Part shown: positions 42,561 to 54,573 of the stretch, in pieces
Layout of the letters: every line of letters begins with the position of its first letter
How positions within the stretch are numbered: position 1 is the first letter of the stretch
NCBI GenBank assembly: GCA_030490835.1
Contig: CM059971.1
Span: 127,690,564 to 127,754,563, forward strand
DNA length: 64,000 nt
Source of the DNA: Annona cherimola
Taxonomy: Eukaryota > Streptophyta > Magnoliopsida > Magnoliales > Annonaceae
Reading direction: 5' to 3'
Translations under genes and position numbers: made by a program
Notes under the pieces: model-generated
Told to the model about the DNA's origin: nothing
Database searches by the model: none
What the model saw: only the letters and a program-made list of their open reading frames with translations

Positions 42561-43789
42561 GTCTAAAACTGCGATATGAAATCGGCGTAGATCTTGAATT
42601 CTACGCTTTTTTAATAGGTCGCATAACTATGGCATGCAAGCAGACGAAGATGCCCTTTGTTCAAATTCAAGATGGGAAGAAAAATTCGATTTCGAAAAAA
42701 AAAGGGAAGAAAATTGGATTAGAATGGAATGATATCTTACTTTTTTTAAAAAATATTTTTCTCATTCTCAAAAAATAAAAATAATTCTAACTTATCTATA
42801 TGAATATTCTAACTAATACGGATGATTTTAAAATATTTAAATATCATTGTAATGCGTTCTGCCATTTGAAAATTTCTGACTTTTAACAAATCATTTTGAT
42901 TTTCAAAATATTTTTTGACTAGATAGCAATCATATTCAATTCGAATTATTAATGACATATATTAATATAGGATTAAAAATCATTTTCTCCTGAGTATTAA
43001 ATGGGTCATACTTGCTTAAAAATATGTTTAGTTATGTAAAAATCATAAAAAACTTAAATTCACTCACAAATGCATTCAAATGGTATAATAATTTATAAAA
43101 TTATTAAAATTTAAATGTTAGTTAGCATCTAGAGAATTTAGAGGTTGAATTAGCTTTAAAATTGATATATGCTAGGTAAAATCTGTCATACATGCTCTTA
43201 AGAATTGCGAAAGTGATCTGTTGGAGGTTGCATACCAAAAGATAATTTTATTGTTCAAAACCTTAATTTCACGAATTTAATTTGGGTATTTTAATTTGGG
43301 ATATAATCTTCAGGTGAGATTTCATTCTACGAAATTTGAAAATTTCTAAAAATTTTCATATATATATTTTTAAAATAGTTATCGTAGTGGTTTGCCTAGA
43401 AAATTTTAAATTGTTTTAAAATTTTATCAATTCTTTTAAAATTGTATAAAGATGCATCAAGTACCTTGAGTTGCTTGAAAATTATACATTAGGAATGCAT
43501 TTAGAATTTTTTATAAACATATTAATCTATAGATTAATGAGTTTATAAAAAATAAAAATCAATTTATGGCCAACCTAAGTTGCTAACTACTTAGGCTGAA
43601 CATATATATAATCGCTGGTCTTTAACTAAATATCACCAATAAAAATAAATAATCATTTATAGCTAAAATACATCTAACGTCACTAAATATATATTAGTTA
43701 AAACATAACTAATGTCACTAAATATATCATATATAATAAAAAATTAACTACATTAAGTGAAATCTACCGCAGTAGTAATATATTAAAAA
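42561..43789. other. Intergenic, no gene seen
   Basis: Strongly AT-rich. A few poly-A runs and short repeats of CTAAATATA and TCACTAAATAT near 43620-43740. No coding signal. Confidence 0.4.
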
Positions 43790-44032
43790 AAGGTGTTCTT
43801 GGAAAATGATAAAACTTTTAGATAAAAAGTTTTAATTAAAAGTTTTTTAAGTGGTAAAAAATAATGTGATACAATAGGAGTAATAATAAGAAATAAAAAG
43901 AATAAAATTAAAATAGATAAATTAGTCGTGTGAGTAATTGTGTGGAAATAATTAAAAAGTAAGATAGTTGTGTAGAAAAATATGAATTGATAATTAAAAA
44001 ATATAATAGCTACATAGAGTGAAAAGTTTTAA
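43790..44032. mobile_element. Tourist-like MITE (copy f)
   Basis: Starts AGGTGTTCTTGG; the interior matches other copies (GATAAAACTTTTAGAT, AATAAAATTAAAATAGATAA). Its right end runs directly into an oppositely oriented copy. Confidence 0.5.
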
Positions 44033-44306
44033 GTTGTGTTGGCAATTAATAAAAATATTAAGTTAAAACTTTTCAATCTAATACTTTTTCACTTTCCATA
44101 ATTATCCTATTTTTTAATCATTTTTTAAAATCTTCCTATATAATTATCCTATGTTTCAATTATTTCTATATAACTACTCACACGATTAATTAATTTTATC
44201 GTTTTTACTCTTTGTTGTTATTCTTATTATATCATATTATTTTTTAAAATTTAAAAACTTTTATACAAAAGATTTTTCGCCCAAAAGTTTTATCACTTCT
44301 CCAATA
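44033..44306. mobile_element. Tourist-like MITE (copy g), inverted against copy f
   Basis: Starts GTTGTGTTGGCAATTAATAA and continues with AAAACTTTTCAATCTAATAC; ends near CACTTCTCCAATACC. The tail-to-tail pair with copy f could form a hairpin of about 500 bases. Confidence 0.5.
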
Positions 44307-45241
44307 CCGAGATTAAAAGGTTTTTAGTCATGAAAATTTTCTTAAGGGTAAACATGCCCGGATAAAAAGAGACCTTGTGCATCCGGTTGTCTTTTTTCAT
44401 CCAATGCAGCCGCCGTATAATTCGGCAGTATTCAAAGAAACATGACGCAACCTTCCTTCCACACTCAACGTGGAATTCTCCTTCCTCATTGGATGATGCA
44501 AGGTGCATATCTATATCTTTTATTACCTTCTATTTTCACATTAGAAGATAATAACATACTCAAGTGGGCACATTTTGATAAATTATAATAGGTTATTTTT
44601 TTTTGGGGGGGTCGATATCCGATAATTATATCAATGATAAATCCTATTGTAAGAATAGCTAAAGTAGATAAAATGACAATTTCCATCCCTTTTTGACTGA
44701 AACAATACATATCCGCTTCTTAGTTTCATCTTTATTTTAAATATTAACCGGCCATTTTAATTTTATTCTAGTTGGGTTAGGAAAGAAACGGTGTGCATTC
44801 CAGATTCTTCTATATTGATCCATCCATAATCCAGGATCATATGCATTCCAGATTGCAAAGTAAAATGTGGGAGGTCTTTTTCGTGTATTATTATTCATAC
44901 GACAATGAAGATCAAGTGAAGTCCCCTGATTTATTGGCTCACTTAAATCATTTGGAACATGTGCTCTTTAAAAGTTCTAGTGGAAGTGGTCTATCTCACA
45001 TTAATTCTAAAAGCAGCACCATATAATTTTTTTTTCTTCATTGTTTTCATCTATATCCTAATTGGAATACAAGATTTGAAACACTGATGCATGGCTGCAG
45101 TTGCATAGCGAGGACTTTTGGGGAGGTGAGGGGAAACTCAGACGAAGAAGCGCGGGGTCATCAATCGTGTAAAAATAAATTATAATTTTAATTAGTTTTT
45201 AAAATTTAAAAATTCAAGGGATGCAATTGCCTAGGACTCAA
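44307..45241. other. Intergenic, unassigned
   Basis: A minus-strand frame at 44486-44710 begins with a hydrophobic segment (MEIVILSTLAILTIGFIIDI) once past its first nine residues, but matches no protein I know. Regarded as chance. Confidence 0.35.
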
Positions 45242-45249
45242 TCTACATG

Positions 45250-48004
45250 TAGGGGTGCAACTCGGGTCGGGTTATACCGGGTTGGAGTGAACCCAAACCC
45301 TAAGCTAACCGGGTTGGGGTAAACCCAAACCCAAACCCTAAGAATTTAATTCGGGTTCGGACCGGGTTCGGGTCGGGTTCGCATTGGTTTTGGTTTGGTT
45401 TCGGGTTACCAATAAACTACTTTTTTCCCAAATTTAATTATAATCTAAAAGAAAATTATTAGAATCAATGTTGTCAGAACCGAACCGATGATTGAACCGG
45501 TAAAGGAACTGGTCTGGTTCGAACCGGTTCAACCGGTTAATCGAACCGGTTTGAACCGATGATGTCAGCATGACATATTTATGATGTCATAAATATTATA
45601 TTTTTAAAATTTAAAATAAATATATTGATAAAATTATATTTTTATTAAATCCTAAATATATATGTTAGATTTTAAAAACCACAATATAAGTACAAAACAT
45701 GCTTGAAAAAATTTTAACAATTAAATAACTTATAATAATATAAAAATTAAGAATATCTCCTATGTTCAGCAAAAAATGAAAATTAGAAGTCTATAAACCA
45801 TTAAATTTAGATATCATTTAATTAATTATAATATTTTATTAATTATAATATTTTATTAATTATATTATAGTTTTTATTTACTACATTAATTATGTGCAGA
45901 ATTTTATGCTATATAATTAATTATGAGAGTGATATTAATTCCATGAGTTGCATATTATTTTCGTATGATTAATTAGAATATCTGATTATATGAAGTATTT
46001 TTGAAGGCCCAAAATTTCATAAACTTTTGAAGATATGGGAGTTAATAATCCTCAGTCTTGTAGAGATTTTTTTATAATTACGTAAGATTTTAGGATTATT
46101 TAATGACATAATTAATATTATAAGATTGTTTAATAGCATAATTGAATTATTGATAATTTGATATTATAAGAGACGCACGTAAAAAATTAAGTAGAAAAAA
46201 TTATGTATTAATGATTATGTACGTGTCCCCGCGAAAAGAGGATTTTTGACGAAAAGTAAACCAGATAATATAGATAACATTGAATTTCATCAATAAAAAG
46301 TTTCATACATGTTTCCGGTTTCTTTTTTTTTTAGACTAAACTGAGTTAAATTTTTCCACTTATAATTAGTCACTAATCAAATTGGATATTTCAATTGGGA
46401 CATTTCCAACCAATCTTAAATGATAAGTCCCGTACTTAGATTACGTATACCATGTACTACAGTGCAATGGAACGGTTTTTGTTTTTTTAACCAAATTGCC
46501 TGGAATGCGTGACTTCAGTTCAGAATTCGGACGGAGCACAGTCTCAATAGTCGTGCGTCATTTGGCTTTCGCAAGATTGTCAGACGCATCTTCGGGCGAC
46601 GTATGCGCTGCGGCGCGTGCGGGCGAGCGGGTGAGCAGGCGACTATTTGTCCGACCGGTCGAACCCGGTTGAACCGGATCTCCGGTTCAACCGCCGGTTC
46701 GCCGATTCGGACGGTTTTTCGTGTTTAGACCGAACCGCACCTAATCGAACCGGAAGCTGGACCGGTTCCCGGTCGGACCGGTCCGACCGGCCGGTCCGGT
46801 CCGGTTCTAACAACACTGATTAGAATATACATACCTGTATTTATGAAGTTTGACTTCACGCTAAATTCTGCAACATCCTTTCAAAGAATTCTACAACATC
46901 ATGCTGAATTCTGCAATATTTTTTGAATGAACTCTGCAAGCAATTTTTCAGCACCCTGTAGACACAAATAAATGACAAATTAGTTAGTTTTATGACTAGT
47001 TAGTTATTTCTATTTAATAGCTAATGGGAATGACTCAAGTGTAGCAAATAGAAAATGAACATATCATATCAACTATTGTAGTTAAAACTAAACATTATCA
47101 TAAAAATTGCTGAAATTAAATTCAAAATGAATATTTATCATACAAATTGCTAAAATAGAAATTGGCCACTTGTTATACCAATAAACTTAAAATATGAATC
47201 AAATTTATACTACAATCCGAAATTCAAACTAACAAATTTCACATTCTAACAGAAAGTATAATATGAAATAGATTATTATGCCAACTCAAATTCAAACATA
47301 ATTCATATAATAGTTATTCAAAGCAACTAAATCTAAATACACTAAGCATAATAGTTCAACATTCCAATCTAATTTAAGTGCAATCCAAATTTAAAATGAC
47401 AATATAAACAAATCTCAAGTTTAAATAAGTTTACATCCACTTTTAAACGAATTCAAAATTTAAATGAGTTCATGTCTCTAAAGTTTGCAAAAAAACTAAA
47501 AAACTATTCAAAGACTTCCAAGTAATTTCTCCATTGATTTCCATCTGCATTTCTAATGTCAAGTTCTTCCTCCTTGATTACATCTTTGAAAATAATATGC
47601 ATCAATCTAGACAAAAAAATGCATGCAACTATTAACAATAAGAAGATAATAATCATAAAAAATCATCTTAGAAATTAAGTTACCTCAAGCATGCTTTGGT
47701 AATGAAGGAAGAGATTATTTGTCTGAATTAGAGTTGGTAATGCCTGAAACATGTATACATATTAATATTACAAAGAAAAGACATATATAATTTATAAAAA
47801 ATTATATAAATTACACCGGGTTCGGACCGGGTCGGGTTTTAGTACCGGGTTGGTGCGAACACAGTTTTGGTTTCGGGTTTCTACGGGTCGGGTTGAAACT
47901 GGGTCTATTTAGGAAAAAATCTTTAAAATAAAACCCATTTTTGGTTTTGGTACCGGGTCGGGTCGGGCGGGTTCGGACCTACCCGGTACCAAGTTGCACC
48001 CCTA
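45250..48004. mobile_element. hAT transposon with a second hAT nested inside
   Basis: Ends TAGGGGTGCAAC and GTTGCACCCCTA are perfect 12-bp inverted repeats, flanked by an exact 8-bp duplication TCTACATG (45242-45249, 48005-48012). Same family as 14376-26832. CGGGTTCGG and ACCGGGTCGG words fill the first and last 150 bases. Without the nested element it is about 1.4 kb. No transposase frame, so non-autonomous. Confidence 0.85.
45466..46818. mobile_element. Nested hAT element with CCGGTTC-rich ends
   Basis: Starts CAATGTTGTCAGAACCG, ends CGGTTCTAACAACACTG, flanked by an exact 8-bp duplication ATTAGAAT (45458-45465, 46819-46826). 1353 bp. Both ends are dense in GAACCGGTTC words, the middle is AT-rich, and no coding frame is seen. 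A second copy lies at 51139-52265. Confidence 0.85.
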
Positions 48005-48012
48005 TCTACATG

Positions 48013-48997
48013 GCTGGGCTGGTGCCAATTGCCAAGTGCAAAGGAATCTTGCGGCCCTAGGAATAGCCATGATGGCTGCGGAATTGCATTAATCTAATTA
48101 ATTTGCAAACTCAACTATAGTGCAGAATTCTCAACGCTACTTTCGTCACTTAAATTTTTTTTAATGGTTTGATCTCTTTCTTATGATTAGTTAATGTAGG
48201 ATTGTAATTCAGAGCACTCGAGTGCATTAAAATTCAGGTGCACTACGTGCAAAACTCATTTTCTAAATTTTTTTTTTTTTTATATAATTTTTTATAAAGT
48301 TGCTCTGCACGAGGACGTCGTCTAAACTTCCCGCCATCCAACCGCAATCCAACGAGCTTTCAAAAAACTAAAACACAGAAGTCTCGTCCAAATCGCAGCT
48401 CCCACTCCCTGATCAGATACCTCGACGTGGCCATACCATACGTAGTTCTGATTGAATGAATGATCGCGACCGTCCATTCTTTGTACATGTCTTTGAGCAT
48501 CTCCAGTCGAGTAGGGTATTCTTATGAGATTATGTATCTGAAAGATTACATGTCTTTGGAATTTGCGGCAGAGTTCTGCTACACATGTTCGCATGATATG
48601 TCGATTTGCAATGTCAGCAGGAAAATTTTATCTTAATTTTCTACTTGATATATACGACCAATTGATATTTTTATTTCTCCCAACTTAGATTTAATGCAAA
48701 GACTCATAATACTAGAGGATTTAGGTGTATTCTTTTTCTTTTATCCAACATGTAGGTGTAATTTTTATATATACTAAAATTAATATTTTTGGATTTTTGT
48801 ATACATTTCTTTGATAATTTCAAAAATTAATAATTTTCAACTCCATTATAGGGTAAAAATTGTTGATTTTTGAAATTATAAAAAAATCTAAAAATGAGAA
48901 ATTTTGGTAAATAAATTAAATATAAGTAGAACCATAAACAAATGAAACAAATGGACTCAAAATACATACATATATATATATATGAGCCCCATTCAGG
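48013..48997. other. Intergenic, no gene seen
   Basis: Contains a fragment resembling one end of the foldback family (AGTGCATTAAAATTCAGGTG near 48220-48250) and an AT-rich inverted-repeat-like stretch at about 48780-48900. No coding signal. Confidence 0.35.
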
Positions 48998-49273
48998 TGC
49001 AGCAACGCTGAAATGGGCCCCACATGATCATGAAATCATGATCTACTCCACCCATTATATTTAGAATAATGTATTCTATTACCATATCAATTTTCATCCC
49101 AATGAAAATGGTACAAATCCAACGTAATAAAATGGTTTGATGTAAATAATAACTTTAAAGTATCTTATTGGGATGAAAATTAGTATGGTAATAAAATACA
49201 TTATTCTAAATACAATGGGTGGAGTAGATCATGATTTCATGATCATGTGGGGCCCATTTCAGTGATACTGCGC
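48998..49273. mobile_element. Foldback MITE with long terminal inverted repeats
   Basis: Left arm GTGCAGCAACGCTGAAATGG and onward is matched in reverse complement by the right arm ending CCATTTCAGTGATACTGCGC; the arms run about 115 bases each and share ATGATCATGAAATCATGAT. Inserted in an AT microsatellite, so the target duplication cannot be read. Confidence 0.7.
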
Positions 49274-49419
49274 AGGAATATATATATATATCTCTATATA
49301 TATATATATATTAAGACTTAGTACACATATGCATGGAATCATTAACCCGGTTTATTTAAAATCTAGTTGGATAGGGAGATAAGATAACAACAATCTCTTC
49401 TTAAAAAAAAAAATAGTAA

Positions 49420-49800
49420 CAAACCCGTGTGCAAAAACATATTTTTTATATTTTAAAATTTTTTTACAACTATTAATCTAAGTGTATTTAACATGTGTAT
49501 CAATTTTTACTATTTTTGAAGACTTTTAAATATTTTTATTTTTTAAAATCAGTGACATTTTAGTAATTCATAAATTATGAAAATGCCACTGAATTTAAAA
49601 AATAAAAAAATATCACTAATTTTAATTGAGTGACATTTTTGTAATTTATGAATTACAAAAATGTCATTGATGTTAAAAAATAAAAAATATTTAAAAGTCT
49701 CCAAAATTGCTAAAAATAGATATACATATTAAATATACTAGATTAATAGTCGTATAAAAAAAATAAAAAATAAAAAATAAGTGAAATGCACCGCGTCTAT
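49420..49800. mobile_element. Foldback MITE, decayed copy of the 13239 family
   Basis: Shares AAAATCAGTGACATTTTAGT, ACTATTTTTGAAGACTTTT and the mirrored AAAGTCTCCAAAATTGCTAA with the element at 13239-13611, and has an extra internal repeat of the core. Ends approximate. Confidence 0.6.
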
Positions 49801-51138
49801 TCAGTCATGCGCCAACAATCTCAACCAGCACAGCATAGGTCGGGAAGCCGAAGGAAGTTACGTGGGTCGGAAGAAGAGGCAACCATAGGCAAAGCCCACG
49901 TGGCCCATTTTTGAAAAATGGTATCAATATAAAACTTGTATGAGCCCATAAGAAGCCGAACTTTGAAGTTTGGATTTAAAAATAAAAATAAAAATAAACG
50001 GGGCTCCCGGAAGGCAAAGCAAAAAACCAGAGAGATTTGGCTGGCCATTTGGATTGGATTCGGTGCCCCGGATCTTGATCCGGATTTATCGCTGATGGCG
50101 CCCAGTACCCGTTGCATCACGTCAATGGTCGATCCATCTTCTGCTGTTGCCTGTTGCAGCGATCGTCACTCTTCGGATTATCATGTCTTGTACGAACTCC
50201 TAAGCGGTGTGAGTTGTGACTGTCCGTTCGTTGGCGAAGCACGCGCTGGCGCTGCTTCCCTTGTATGTTTAAATCATTATTTTCTAAAAAATGTACTCAA
50301 GTCGGGAAATGTACTTCCCTTCCCACCCCTCCTACCAAACCACTCTTACATCTAAATCCTAGCCGATCAATCTCCATCAGACCAGGATCCAAGGCACCAG
50401 CTAGCTCGCCACTGCTCTGGCTCCACCCATCCCTGCCCATGGCCTCATGGCTTGCATCAGCACCACACGCAAATCTTCTACGCCCCGCCAGCCTTCATCT
50501 AACTATAGCTCTAGATACCTGGTGGACACGCATCGACAAATTAATTTGGCCGCTTTCCCACTCTGAATCAAATCCAATGTTTCTAGTGGTAGGTTATTTT
50601 AACGCAAAAATCTTCGACAAATCCGACAGAAATCCACTGAAAAGAATTTGTGGGGCATAAACCATTGCAAGTGACATGTGACTGAATTGCAACAAGCTCG
50701 GTTGGAAAAGGTGCATATGCCACTTACTCGCATCATGGCCACTACGCATTACACCCCCGGCCCGCACCCCACACACGCCCCCCGCCCCTCTCTTTTTTTC
50801 CCATTTTTCCTGCTGTAACAAACACATCATTGAGACCTCCTGCTCACTAGTGTTGGAACCTGCCAAATGTCCGGTTTTTTTCCAACTGGTCCGGTTATAT
50901 ACTCAAAAACCGCACTAATAGTATGAACCATGATCGGTCCCCGCTCGAACTGGTTCTAATTATCTGACCAGTTTAGGCTGTTTTTTTTTAAATAAAAATT
51001 ATTTTTTTCTAAGTCAATTAATAATATTAATTTCTTTGACTTATTATCTATATTTTATACTCAGTTAATATAGCTTTCAAAAGATTTTATTATCATTTTT
51101 TTGCTTTTTCTGGCGATCGAAATGAATTCGAAGTTTAA
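49801..51138. other. Intergenic, with a possible hAT end fragment
   Basis: No recognised gene. Frames at about 49940-50660 have no family features. AGTGTTGGAACC near 50850 followed by TCCGGTT and GAACTGGTTC words to about 50990 looks like an isolated end of the hAT family seen at 45466. Confidence 0.4.
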
Positions 51139-51425
51139 CCAATAATGTCAGAACCAAATCGATAATTGAACTGATAAAGGAATTTGTCTAGTTCAAACTG
51201 ATTCGACCAGTTAAGTAAACCAGTTTGAATTGGTGATGTCTACATGACATATTATTTATGTTATAAATATTTAATAATTTCTAATTAATTATATTGATAA
51301 ATTATGTATTCATAACTCCTAAATCTATACGGCAGATCCTAATTATCGCATGTTGGAAAAAAATAATAGAAAATTTTCAAAATCATTAAGTAAGCATAAA
51401 TATGCGGGAAAAGAATCCATGATAA

Positions 51426-51457
<32 letters not shown>

Positions 51458-52265
51458 CTGTTGTGATGTTGCGAGGCTGTTAGACAGGAGGCTGGATGTG
51501 GAAGACGTCGAGAGCAGGGTTTATGGTTACTAGACAAAGATAATGGCTTCGAAAGCAGGGAGCAAGAGCCGCGACTGTGAGGCGGTAGGAGATTCGAGCA
51601 AAGGCTGTGATCCTGCGACTATGAGGGGTTGCCAGAGTAGGAAGGCTGTCAAATGAAATAGCTACTGGCCAGAGATGAATATGAAAGTGGTTATGGATGT
51701 CACCAGAGCCTGCTAGGTGAAAAGAACTCCATGGGCTATTGCTGCTGTTTGCCGTGCGTCCGCATCAGTCGGGATCAGAACAAGAAGGTTGCCAATGAGC
51801 TCACCGGCAACAGTGACGAAATGGGTGCGGCATGGCAGCAGTGGGCAGGAAGCTAAGAGATAGGAGGTGTCGAGCTCGAGTTGTAGGCGGTGGACGCTTG
51901 GAGCTTGGATTTGGGAAAATCTGGAAAAAAGAAATTGAATAGTTGCGCTGTAGTCGTACTCTGCAATTGTTTTTTCTTTCGATTTTCTTAAACTATGGTT
52001 TCGGGTGGTGGAGGTCTGATTTGGAGAGGGAAATTTAAAAATGAAATGGAAGGCTGCGCCCTGCGGTTGAACTGTATGTGTTTTTTTTTTTTTTAGCTAA
52101 AGCTATTAGTCAATCGAACTCTATTTGACCGTGTTTGTTGGTTCAACTAGCAGTGCGACGATTCGAGTGGTTTAAATATATTAATCTGGAACGACAGTAA
52201 ATGAACTGGATTCAGGACTGGTTTCCAGTCGAACCTGTCCGATTAGGTTTAATTCTTACAACGCT
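51139..52265. mobile_element. hAT element, older copy of the 45466 family
   Basis: Starts CCAATAATGTCAGAACC, ends TAATTCTTACAACGCT, flanked by an exact 8-bp duplication AAGTTTAA (51131-51138, 52266-52273). Its CGGTTC words have decayed towards AT, so it is older than the copy at 45466. It contains a (TA)n run at about 51427-51457. No transposase. Confidence 0.75.
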
Positions 52266-53122
52266 AAGTTTAATACATAATCTTAAGAGATTAATATTAA
52301 AATTTATTCAAACTTCAATGATTTAAAATAATTTAATCTTTATAAAAATGTCAAAAGGATAGCTCACAATTATACCCACATTGTTTAACCATATTTGTAA
52401 ACGTACTTATTTAGTTTCAAAATTTATAATAATCTCAAATAGTTTGGCTATAGTTGTAAGTGTCCACACGCTGTCATGTCACCCTTATGATATGGGTATA
52501 TTTGTAGATATATACAAACTATGCTAGTATGTTTGTACTTTTTTATATAAATTTTGAAATATACCGTCATTTATAGTTTCTGAAACTAAGTTGGTATCTC
52601 TTCAATTATTGTCAAACTATGTTAGATATATTTCCAAATTACTCTTATAAATATAATGCTAACATGGATGATTCAACCAAACTAATCTTTTTGCCGATTC
52701 AATCACTTATCAAGTAACAAAGACTAGTGTCTTTTAATAATAGGAAAAAATAAATAAATGATGGAAAAAAGTTTGGAAGAAATATTAATAGAGAGATATG
52801 ATACGAGTAGGTAAAGAAATAAAGTTAAATAAAAGAGATATTTATATGAAAAGATTTGAAAAATGATTAGAAAGTAAAATAATCATATAGAAAAAAAAAT
52901 TGTGAAAAGTTGAATTTTTTTTTTCTTTTCCATTAATACCAAACGCGACATTTACTCTGCTTCGTCCTAACTAGGCCACTCGGATATCAAAGTACGTGAT
53001 AATGAGATTCTCAATTTCACATTACTTGCACATGGACATATACTTTGATGGTGCCTCGTATATCTCTGTATGCTTCGAATTTCTGAATCCCATGTTCAAA
53101 AACAAGATTTCTTCTAACCTCT
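52266..53122. other. Intergenic, no gene seen
   Basis: AT-rich. A degenerate stretch at about 52735-52950 resembles the Tourist-like MITE interior but its ends are not recognisable. Confidence 0.35.
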
Positions 53123-53140
53123 AACACAAAAGAGCAACTT

Positions 53141-53557
53141 TTTTTTTTTTTTGATGAAAAGGAAACACTCTATCTTAACTCCCTAACCATGTTGGAGGAA
53201 GGGGGGATAAAGAGATCCGAGTAATGTATTGCCAAAAAATTGTCTGTACAAATATTTGCAATAATGGGTTGGGGGGTTGCCCCACCAGACCAACTGATCG
53301 ACAAGAGAAACAGATACAAAATCTGCCAATGAATGAGCGACACCGTTACCCTTCCTCAGCACATGGTGGATAGACGTTTGAGATGTGGAAGATAAAAGCG
53401 ATTTAATCTCCTCAACAATAAGCCCAACAGATGAGAGCATGAGATTTTCCATCAACAAATACTTATAAAGAAGAAGAGAATCTGTTTCAAAAAGAACCCG
53501 ATGAAGCTTTAGTTGAAGGGCACATCTGACCCTGAGAAGGAAAGCTGTTGCTTCCAT
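53141..53557 (-). mobile_element. 5'-truncated LINE with RNase H fragment
   Basis: On the minus strand the insert ends in CCTTTTCATC followed by a poly-A tail (53141-53152). It is flanked by an 18-bp target duplication with one mismatch, AACACAAAAGAGCAACTT (53123-53140) and AACACAAAAGGGCAACTT (53558-53575). It encodes, in the frame ending at 53183, the C-terminal half of an RNase H-like domain of plant L1-type LINEs: MEATAFLLRVRCALQLKLHR, the FETDS acidic motif, HHVLRKGNGVAHSLADF. Severe 5' truncation, poly-A and a long target repeat fit target-primed reverse transcription. Dead copy. Confidence 0.85.
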
Positions 53558-53575
53558 AACACAAAAGGGCAACTT

Positions 53576-54570
53576 TGAAACGTTGAGTTCGAACAAAAAT
53601 GAGCAGAGTTAATCACCCCGTACGTGCTGTTCTTGATGCTGTGGTGAAGCACAGCAAAGGCCACCATGACATCGAGAAATTCTGCAACCCACGTAGATTT
53701 GTACTAAAGAAAAACTACAAGTAATAAAAATGCAGAAAACCGTAATTTTAGTGTATTTTTACCCAACAGAATTACCTAGTTTATCTTTATACATTCAATC
53801 TAATTTTAAGGATTACTTCTCAATTATCTATCATTATCACTTCTTTGTTCTTCCTCCACTTTTTGTTCGTGTCGCGATTGCGTTTGTGTACAGCGTTCCC
53901 ATTAATGCAAAGAGAAGGAAAAAGGTCTGACCTATCAGAAAAGTGGGGCGAAATAATGTTTCCGGTGCTTCATTTTAATTTGAAAACTGGGGTTAGACGC
54001 CCACAGTGGGCGGACGCATGTGCTTGTGTTGTGCTTGCCACATGTGGGCTTACACACCAGACACAATATGCATTATTAAAAAATAATAATAATCAGTGCA
54101 GGCCATTCGTGGCTGCATGAGCTCATGGGCATGTATGTGGACATGCATGACTCACCCCGCCTGCAAAAGCAACCCTAAAATAATTTTTTTTCCGAAAAAG
54201 AAAAAAAACCATACTTACACAAAAGTAGCATCACTTGTATACATTCACGTTACACAGAATCGGTTTTATAAAATATAATCTATGTTTTTCTTTTTGATAA
54301 TTGATGAGAAATACATTCCATTAATTTTGTTTAGCATTATTTATTTAGTTAGAAGAAATGCAATATTTTAGATGGTTTATAATTTGAAAATACATATATT
54401 ATACTATTTTTTATATTAATTTTACACATTTATGATAAGTCCTGTGCACAAAGATACTAGAAAAAATGATGAAATTTTGTGAACATAATAAAATAATGTT
54501 AAATACAATTGATAAAATGAATTTCCTATCGATTATCAAAATATGACAAAATAGATAAGTTTTCTGGACA
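53576..54570. other. Intergenic, no gene seen
   Basis: AT-rich, with a slightly GC-richer patch at 53990-54170. No recognised coding or repeat structure. Confidence 0.35.
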
Positions 54571-54573
54571 TTA

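Noticed and set aside
44486..44710. Small membrane protein, possibly plastid-derived
   Set aside because: One hydrophobic stretch only; I could not match it to any plastid or mitochondrial small protein, and the flanks are AT-rich non-coding DNA.
53183..53596. Host RNase H-like gene
   Set aside because: It is bounded by an 18-bp target duplication and a poly-A tail and lacks the first half of the domain, so it is a truncated LINE.
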